Assembly (NCBI GenBank): GCA_002296225.1 | Contig: DBHR01000013.1 | Coordinates: forward strand, 1 to 26,017 | Source: Acidobacteria bacterium UBA823 | GTDB taxonomy: Bacteria > Acidobacteriota > Vicinamibacteria > Vicinamibacterales > UBA823 | Direction of reading: 5' to 3' | DNA: 26,017 nt | Shown here: positions 21,212 to 26,017 of the stretch, in pieces | Numbering within the stretch: the first letter of the stretch is position 1 | How the letters are laid out: each line of letters begins with the position of its first letter | Notes under the pieces: generated by a model | Databases searched by the model: none | What the model was told of the DNA's origin: nothing | The model's input: the letters and a program-made list of their open reading frames with translations, nothing else | Program-made: the position numbers and the translations under genes

Positions 21212-22413
21212 CTGCAGCGGCCCGTTGGTTACTCACGGCGTTCGTTCTCATCGGACTTGTCGCCTCGGCGGCATCGACCTATGTGCACGTGCAGTTACTC
21301 GGCGATCCAACTTACGTCACTTTTTGCGACGTTAACGACATCCTGAGCTGCACGCGGGTGTATCTCAGCCAATATGGGAGCTTGTCAGGCGTGCCAGTCG
21401 CCTATCTAGGCTTTGTTTGGTTTGCTTTCGTTGGCGCGCTACTTCTGGCAGCTCGACTAGGCACGGCTCAACTGCAGGAGCACCTTCCCACGTATCTGTT
21501 TGTGCTGTCGACTTTGGCGCTGGCCTTCGTGATTTACCTAGGTTACGCCTCGTTTGTCGTCCTTGGTGTCCTCTGCATGCTCTGCGTCACTGTCTACGCG
21601 GCGGTCGCTGGACTCTTCGTCGTCTCAGGTGCCTCTTCGTCGATCTCGATGTTGCAAATGCTCAAGCTAGCGCCGACCGACATACGGGCGCTCGCGGGGT
21701 CTCCGATTAGGCTCGGTGTGGTGGCCATGTTCGTCGTTGGGTCTGGCTTGGGTGCTACGTGGTTCGCTTCGTCCACGGACCATGGAGCCGTCGTGTTGAC
21801 ACCAACGACGCTGTCGGGGGCCGAGCGGGAGGAGTTCCTGCGCTGGTGGAGTGCGCAGCCGCGTGTAGAACTGCCCATAGCAGATGACGTCGTCAAGGTT
21901 CTCGTCGTGAAGTTCAACGACTACATGTGTCCACCATGCCGGCAGACGTATGTGAACTACCAGTCGGTGTTTGCCAAGTACCAAGACGCGAGCCCGTTGG
22001 CCGTCAGGCTCGTGACCAAGCATTATCCGCTCGATCCGAACTGCAACGAGGCTACGCCAAATGGCGTTCACTATGGCTCTTGCGAGGCAGCGGCCGCCGT
22101 ACTGTTGGCCGGACGTGGCGGCGAGAGCAAGGTTAAGGCACTTGAGGATTGGCTCTTTGAGCACCAGGCGACACTGACGCCAACCAGCATCAAGGTTGCG
22201 GCTCGTGACGTCGGTGGAGTAAACGATTTCGAAGCCGAGTATCTGGCAATACTCGGGCAGGTACGCGAAGACGTTGCGCTCGGTGTGAGCTTGGGCGTCG
22301 AAGCGACACCAACATTCGTCATCAACGGCGTTCGAGTCACCGGAGGCCTAACGGTGCCGTACTTCGACGCTGCGATTGCCTACGAACTCGAACAGGCAGA
22401 CGCTTCCCGATGA
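21208..22413 (+). CDS. VKOR-DsbA fusion, disulfide-forming membrane protein
   Basis: Makes disulfide bonds in exported proteins and passes electrons to quinone. From the ATG at 21208 (401 aa) the first transmembrane helix is at about 5-23. The VKOR domain has the loop pair C40 and C48 (CDVNDILSC) and the quinone-side CMLC at 123-126, within about five membrane segments up to residue 185. The C-terminal thioredoxin/DsbA-like domain has CPPC at 241-244 and the cis-Pro segment VEATPTFVINGVRV. The frame is open from a GTG at 21121, but that extension is not family-like and the ATG overlaps the upstream ORF stop. A natural fusion of oxidase and partner, known from several bacterial phyla. Located after the pilin gene, whose two cysteines are a plausible substrate. 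Confidence 0.9.
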   Translation: MTAAARWLLTAFVLIGLVASAASTYVHVQLLGDPTYVTFCDVNDILSCTRVYLSQYGSLSGVPVAYLGFVWFAFVGALLLAARLGTAQLQEHLPTYLFVLSTLALAFVIYLGYASFVVLGVLCMLCVTVYAAVAGLFVVSGASSSISMLQMLKLAPTDIRALAGSPIRLGVVAMFVVGSGLGATWFASSTDHGAVVLTPTTLSGAEREEFLRWWSAQPRVELPIADDVVKVLVVKFNDYMCPPCRQTYVNYQSVFAKYQDASPLAVRLVTKHYPLDPNCNEATPNGVHYGSCEAAAAVLLAGRGGESKVKALEDWLFEHQATLTPTSIKVAARDVGGVNDFEAEYLAILGQVREDVALGVSLGVEATPTFVINGVRVTGGLTVPYFDAAIAYELEQADASR

Positions 22414-22465
22414 GGTCGCGAGGCGTGCTCTGTCCTGCTTTGCGAGATCGCGCCGGCGTTGCCAG

Positions 22466-23551
22466 CTAGCGCTGTAGGTCGAGTCGCCTTAGCGCGCCGT
22501 TGATCTGCCGCGTCGAAACGTCGTCCACCGTAGTTACCCTCCCGATTGACGACGGCAGCACGAAGTGCAGTTTTCCCGCTACGACCTTCTTGTCACGTTT
22601 CATTGCCTCAATGATCTGCTTGGCGGAGAGATCGGCCACTGATGGCATCGGGCCCAGGCGCGCGATCAGTACTGCCAACGCTTTCCGGACTTTCGGATCA
22701 AGGGTTCGACGGTGCTCGGCGATGTCGCAGGCCGCCAGCATGCCGTAGCCGATGGCCTCGCCATGCCTAAAGCGTCGGTAATTTGTCGTTGCCTCGAGCG
22801 CGTGACCGACCGTATGACCAAAATTCAGCGTACGACGAAGTCCTGATTCACGTTCATCGGCTTCCACGATTAACGCTTTAATACGGCAGCATTCCGTGAT
22901 GACCGGTTGTAGAACGCGTGGCTCGCGGGCGAATAGCTCCGCTAGGTCCCGCTCGACGCGCTCGAATAGGCCCCGGCTCGAAATCATGCCGTACTTGATG
23001 ACCTCATAGAGTCCAGCTCGAAATTCCCGGCGTGGAAGTGTCGTCAGTAGCTGTGGATCGACGATTACTGCCGCAGGCGGATAAAACGAACCGATCAAGT
23101 TCTTGCCAAGGGCGTGGTTGACCCCAACCTTGCCACCGATAGCGCTATCGACCTGTCCAAGTAGCGTCGTCGGGACGTGGAGCATGGTGATGCCACGGAG
23201 AAACGTCGCGGCTGCAAATCCTGCTACGTCGCCGACAACGCCGCCACCGACCGCTATCAGGGTCGTCCGGCGGTCCGCGCCGTTGCCGATCAGTGACTCG
23301 TAGATCCGGCTAACCGTATGCAGAGTCTTGAAGCGTTCGCCGTCAGGAATCAAGATCGGCTCCGCGTTAGGAAGAGCGGCGCTGATGGTCGGCCCGTGAA
23401 TTCGCCATACCGTGGGATTGGAGACAACAAACCGCCGACCGTTTGGCGCGGCCTGATCAACGAGTGCTCCGAGATGCCCTATTAGCCCGTGTCCAATCCG
23501 GATGGGGTAGGTGTGTGCGCCCGCAATGACGTCGATACGAATCGGTTTCAT
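22466..23551 (-). CDS. aroB: 3-dehydroquinate synthase
   Basis: Second step of the shikimate pathway, turning DAHP into 3-dehydroquinate with NAD and a metal. The 361-aa product has the NAD-binding GGGVVGD at 102-108, the signature PTTLLGQVDSAIGGKVGVNH starting near 127, and metal ligands E183 (LYEVIKYG), H246 (NFGHTVGH) and H263 (HGEA). Length and ending are normal. No strong Shine-Dalgarno lies before the ATG. It is convergent with the VKOR gene (52 nt between stops) and divergent from proS. No other aro gene is in the window. Confidence 0.97.
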   Translation of the reverse strand: MKPIRIDVIAGAHTYPIRIGHGLIGHLGALVDQAAPNGRRFVVSNPTVWRIHGPTISAALPNAEPILIPDGERFKTLHTVSRIYESLIGNGADRRTTLIAVGGGVVGDVAGFAAATFLRGITMLHVPTTLLGQVDSAIGGKVGVNHALGKNLIGSFYPPAAVIVDPQLLTTLPRREFRAGLYEVIKYGMISSRGLFERVERDLAELFAREPRVLQPVITECCRIKALIVEADERESGLRRTLNFGHTVGHALEATTNYRRFRHGEAIGYGMLAACDIAEHRRTLDPKVRKALAVLIARLGPMPSVADLSAKQIIEAMKRDKKVVAGKLHFVLPSSIGRVTTVDDVSTRQINGALRRLDLQR

Positions 23552-23746
23552 CGGTGGGAGAAATCGTTTACGCGAGGACCAAGTGGTAGGATAGCAGTAA
23601 TTAGGGGTTTTCGTTCGCCTTACTCATGGGATGACTTTCGCGCGTTCGACGCATTGTCGCCGAATGGACAGACGCCACCGGGCGGTATCGTCATGCATTG
23701 ACGTGGGTGACCAGTTCCGTGCACGGGAGAGTCTGGCAGGAGCTTA
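23552..23746. other. Divergent spacer between aroB and proS
   Basis: This 195-bp region must hold the start signals of both genes. I see no promoter pair that fits well: TTTACG (23567) with GATAGC (23590) is 17 bp apart but matches poorly. A small plus-strand frame reaching 23701 is mostly antisense to aroB and is not family-like. AGGAG directly before proS (23737-23741) is the only clear signal. Confidence 0.4.
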
Positions 23747-25198
23747 ATGGCGGATAAGAAGGGTGCGTTCGTGACGGAAATTACACCTCAGTCAGAGGAT
23801 TTTTCCCGTTGGTATCTCGATGTTGTGAAACGGGCTGAGTTGGCCGACTATTCAACGGTCAAGGGGTGCATGATCATCCGGCCCTACGGGTACGCCATCT
23901 GGGAGTTGATGCAGCAGGCGTTGGACCGTCGCTTCAAGGCTACTGGACACGTCAATGCATATTTTCCACTCTTCATTCCAGAAAGCCTGCTGCGTAAAGA
24001 GGCGGCCCACGTCAAGGGGTTTGCGCCGCAGGTGGCCTGGGTCACGCGGGGTGGTGACGAGGAGCTCGAAGAGCGTCTCGTCGTTCGTCCGACCTCTGAG
24101 GCGATCATCGGAATGATGTACGCCAAGTGGATCCAGTCGTGGCGCGACCTGCCGATCCTACTGAATCAGTGGGCCAACGTCGTTCGGTGGGAGAAGGTGA
24201 CGCGTCCGTTTCTCCGCACGACTGAATTCTTATGGCAGGAGGGACACACGGCTCATGAAACGGAGCGAGAAGCTGAGGACGAAGCGCTCCGCATGTTGGG
24301 TGTTTACAGGGATTTCGCTGAGCAGGAGCTGGCCATGCCCGTGATCGACGGCCGGAAGAGCGAAAGTGAGAAGTTCGCGGGGGCGGTGGACACCTATGCT
24401 ATCGAGGCGCTGATGGGTGACGCGCGCGCTCTCCAGGCTGGCACTTCGCATCATCTCGGACAGAACTTTGCCAAAGTCTTCGACATCACGTTTCAGGCGA
24501 GGGACAAGTCAGTGCAACACGTGTGGCAAACCTCTTGGGGTATGTCGACTCGTCTCGTCGGCGGTGTGATTATGATGCACGGCGACGATTCCGGCTTGAT
24601 TCTTCCGCCTAACGTTGCCCCTTACCAGGTCGTCATAGTGCCAATCTTGCGTGGCAACTGGCGGGAAACGGTCCTGCCGCATGCGGAGGCGCTTCGCGAT
24701 GAGTTGAGTGCGGCAGGGGTGCGCGTGACTTTGGACGCTCGCGACTGGTATACGCCAGGTTGGAAGTTCGCCGAGTGGGAGCTGAGGGGAGTTCCCGTAC
24801 GCCTTGAGGTCGGACCGAAGGACATCGAGAAGTCGCAGGTCATGTCGGCACGCCGCGACACCCGCGACAAGATGGCGATCGTTCGCACAGAGATCGTTAA
24901 TCGGGTGCAGGCGCTGCTCAGCGAGATTCAGCAGGCCCTGTTTGACCGCGCGCACCGGTTCCGCGACGAGCACACTTTGAACGTGACATCGTACGAGGAA
25001 TTTAAGGGGGTCATGGATGGCCGCCCGGGATTCGTTGTGGCGCCGTGGTGCGGAGAATCGGTCTGTGAAGCCGCGATCAAAACCGACACCCAGGCGACCA
25101 TCCGGATTCTGCTAATGGATGGCTCCGGGGCAACTGGTTCTTGTGTTCGCTGCGAAGCGCCGGCACGTGAACAGGCGTACTTCGCTAAGGCCTATTGA
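23747..25198 (+). CDS. proS: Prolyl-tRNA synthetase, archaeal/eukaryotic type
   Basis: Charges tRNA-Pro. At 483 aa it lacks the editing insertion of E. coli ProRS and belongs to the short type 3 class. Class II motifs are visible: RPTSE at 114-118, the motif 2 region FLRTTEFLWQEGHTAH at 155-170, TSHHLGQNFAKVF at 233-245 and motif 3 around WGMSTRLVGGVIMMHGD (R269). The C-terminal domain holds C435, C440, C466 and C469, the zinc-like module of this class, and ends in the conserved Tyr (YFAKAY). AGGAG 5 nt before the ATG fixes the start. Alanine misediting would have to be handled by a separate protein, not seen here. Confidence 0.97.
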   Translation: MADKKGAFVTEITPQSEDFSRWYLDVVKRAELADYSTVKGCMIIRPYGYAIWELMQQALDRRFKATGHVNAYFPLFIPESLLRKEAAHVKGFAPQVAWVTRGGDEELEERLVVRPTSEAIIGMMYAKWIQSWRDLPILLNQWANVVRWEKVTRPFLRTTEFLWQEGHTAHETEREAEDEALRMLGVYRDFAEQELAMPVIDGRKSESEKFAGAVDTYAIEALMGDARALQAGTSHHLGQNFAKVFDITFQARDKSVQHVWQTSWGMSTRLVGGVIMMHGDDSGLILPPNVAPYQVVIVPILRGNWRETVLPHAEALRDELSAAGVRVTLDARDWYTPGWKFAEWELRGVPVRLEVGPKDIEKSQVMSARRDTRDKMAIVRTEIVNRVQALLSEIQQALFDRAHRFRDEHTLNVTSYEEFKGVMDGRPGFVVAPWCGESVCEAAIKTDTQATIRILLMDGSGATGSCVRCEAPAREQAYFAKAY

Positions 25199-25353
25199 TG
25201 CACTCAACGAGACATCCAGTGCAACGATTGGGATGCACGCTCGCATTTGTCGGGATGTGCCGTGGGACGAGCCCAACGGAGTAGACAGTTAGTTCAGGTG
25301 GACGATGTGCTTGCACTGGTTGGGGTTCCCTAGGGCCTTCTCGGAACGGCTGC

Positions 25354-25394
25354 ACTCGGACCATCACACCGAGTCAAACAGAAATCGGCTGTTT
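25354..25394. terminator. Two hairpins in the convergent proS-tatC spacer
   Basis: ACTCGG (25354-25359) pairs with CCGAGT (25369-25374), loop 9. Then AAACAG (25376-25381) pairs with CTGTTT (25389-25394), loop 7, followed by one more T. The second is flanked by A and T runs and could end transcription from either side, but the stem is AT-rich. The rest of the 225-bp spacer (25199-25423) shows no gene, tRNA or promoter. Confidence 0.35.
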
Positions 25395-25423
25395 TCGTCT
25401 TGAGATCGCTTTGGCCAATGGCC

Positions 25424-26017
25424 CTAATCGTCGTCGGGCCGACGCTTCTGGAACACCCACGCGATGCCGATGCTAATCCCATAAAGCACAATCATTGGTG
25501 CCGCCATTGCCGTCTGCGTCACTGGATCAGCGGACGGCGTTAGGACGGCAGCGATGATGAAGATGATCAAGATTGCGTACTTCGTGTTCTTGATGAGGAA
25601 CTTCGGTGTGACGAGTCCGAGCTTGGCGAGGAAAAACACGAGCGTCGGAAGCTGGAACACGACGCCCATTGCCAGCATCATCTTTACGTAGAGAGCGAAC
25701 ACAGGGGCAATTTTTGGAAGGAACTCCATATAGTCGGTGGAGAACCCTGCGAAGAAACGCCAAGCCAACGGGAACACCGCATAATGAGAGAACAGCGCAC
25801 CACCGAGGAAGAAGATCGTGGTGAACGCTACGAATGGGATTGCCCACCTCTTCTCGCGTGGGTAGAGGCCGGGTGCAATGAATCTCCAGATTTGTGACAC
25901 GAGGATTGGCATTGCCAGTAAGAGACCCGCGAGCGCCGCCATTTTCATCCAGAGGAAGAAGGCTTCCCCTGGCTCTGTATATATGAGTTTCCCGCCAGGC
26001 GGTAGCGCCTCCTGAAG
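25424..26017 (-). CDS. tatC: Twin-arginine translocase subunit TatC (5' part missing)
   Basis: Receptor subunit of the Tat pathway that exports folded proteins across the inner membrane. The frame is open to the window end, so about 197 residues are seen and the N-terminus with TM1 is missing. The visible part includes YTEPGEAFFLWMKMAALAG, the signature QIWRFIAPGLYPREKRWAIP, FSHYAVFPLAWRFFAGF, and LPTLVFFLAKLGLVTPKFL followed by TPSADPVTQTAMAAPMIVLY. An internal Met at 25948 is not the real start. It ends with RRPDDD. tatA/B would be expected upstream, outside the window. Confidence 0.95.
   Translation of the reverse strand, partial: LQEALPPGGKLIYTEPGEAFFLWMKMAALAGLLLAMPILVSQIWRFIAPGLYPREKRWAIPFVAFTTIFFLGGALFSHYAVFPLAWRFFAGFSTDYMEFLPKIAPVFALYVKMMLAMGVVFQLPTLVFFLAKLGLVTPKFLIKNTKYAILIIFIIAAVLTPSADPVTQTAMAAPMIVLYGISIGIAWVFQKRRPDDD

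Noticed and set aside
23489..23701. A 70-codon plus-strand frame between aroB and proS
   Set aside because: Its first third is antisense to the aroB start, and it has no recognisable features or good ribosome binding site.
25199..25423. tRNA or small RNA gene in the proS-tatC spacer
   Set aside because: No T-loop or acceptor-stem pattern was found, only two modest hairpins.

Overview
The window is bacterial chromosome, moderately GC-rich. Positions 65 to 17208 are one long plus-strand block of translation genes: tuf, then the S10, spc and alpha ribosomal clusters, read without a break. The pilin family at 20445 (an N-terminal helix followed by RMSGNEASAIASLRAINSAQ and two later cysteines), a bacterial pyruvoyl arginine decarboxylase and an archaeal/eukaryotic-type ProRS make Acidobacteriota (Vicinamibacteria-like) my best guess. 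That placement is recognition, not a computed phylogeny.

Layout. 65-17208: tuf, rpsJ, rplC, rplD, rplW, rplB, rpsS, rplV, rpsC, rplP, rpmC, rpsQ, rplN, rplX, rplE, rpsN (short zinc type), rpsH, rplF, rplR, rpsE, rpmD, rplO, secY, adk, map, rpmJ (only 37 residues), rpsM, rpsK, rpsD, rpoA, rplQ. Gaps are short, and six junctions overlap by 4 bp (ATGA or GTGA), which implies co-transcription and translational coupling. infA, usual between map and rpmJ, is absent. A hairpin with a T-run at 17266-17286 ends the block. 17416-19491 (minus): a divergent EF-G paralogue that converges on the operon. 19719-20270 (plus): pyruvoyl-dependent arginine decarboxylase behind a strong sigma70-like promoter whose spacer holds a perfect 12-bp palindrome. 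20445-20996 (plus): type IV pilin-like protein with an atypical leader junction. 21208-22413 (plus): a VKOR-DsbA fusion for disulfide formation. 22466-23551 (minus): aroB. 23747-25198 (plus): proS. 25424-26017 (minus): tatC, cut off by the window end.

How the genes work together. The first two thirds makes ribosomal proteins together with the RNA polymerase alpha subunit, the Sec translocon pore, adenylate kinase and methionine aminopeptidase, so protein synthesis, secretion and N-terminal processing are expressed together. The last third is a looser set of housekeeping and envelope genes: polyamine synthesis, pilus, periplasmic oxidation, aromatic amino-acid synthesis, prolyl-tRNA charging and Tat export.

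I found no phage, IS element, CRISPR array, tRNA or rRNA, and no clearly new multi-gene system. The points most worth checking are the EF-G paralogue with changed G3 and G4 motifs, the palindrome inside the decarboxylase promoter, the atypical pilin beside a disulfide-forming enzyme, the CTAG-rich convergent spacer, the GGG-biased tuf, and hairpins inside the ribosomal operon.
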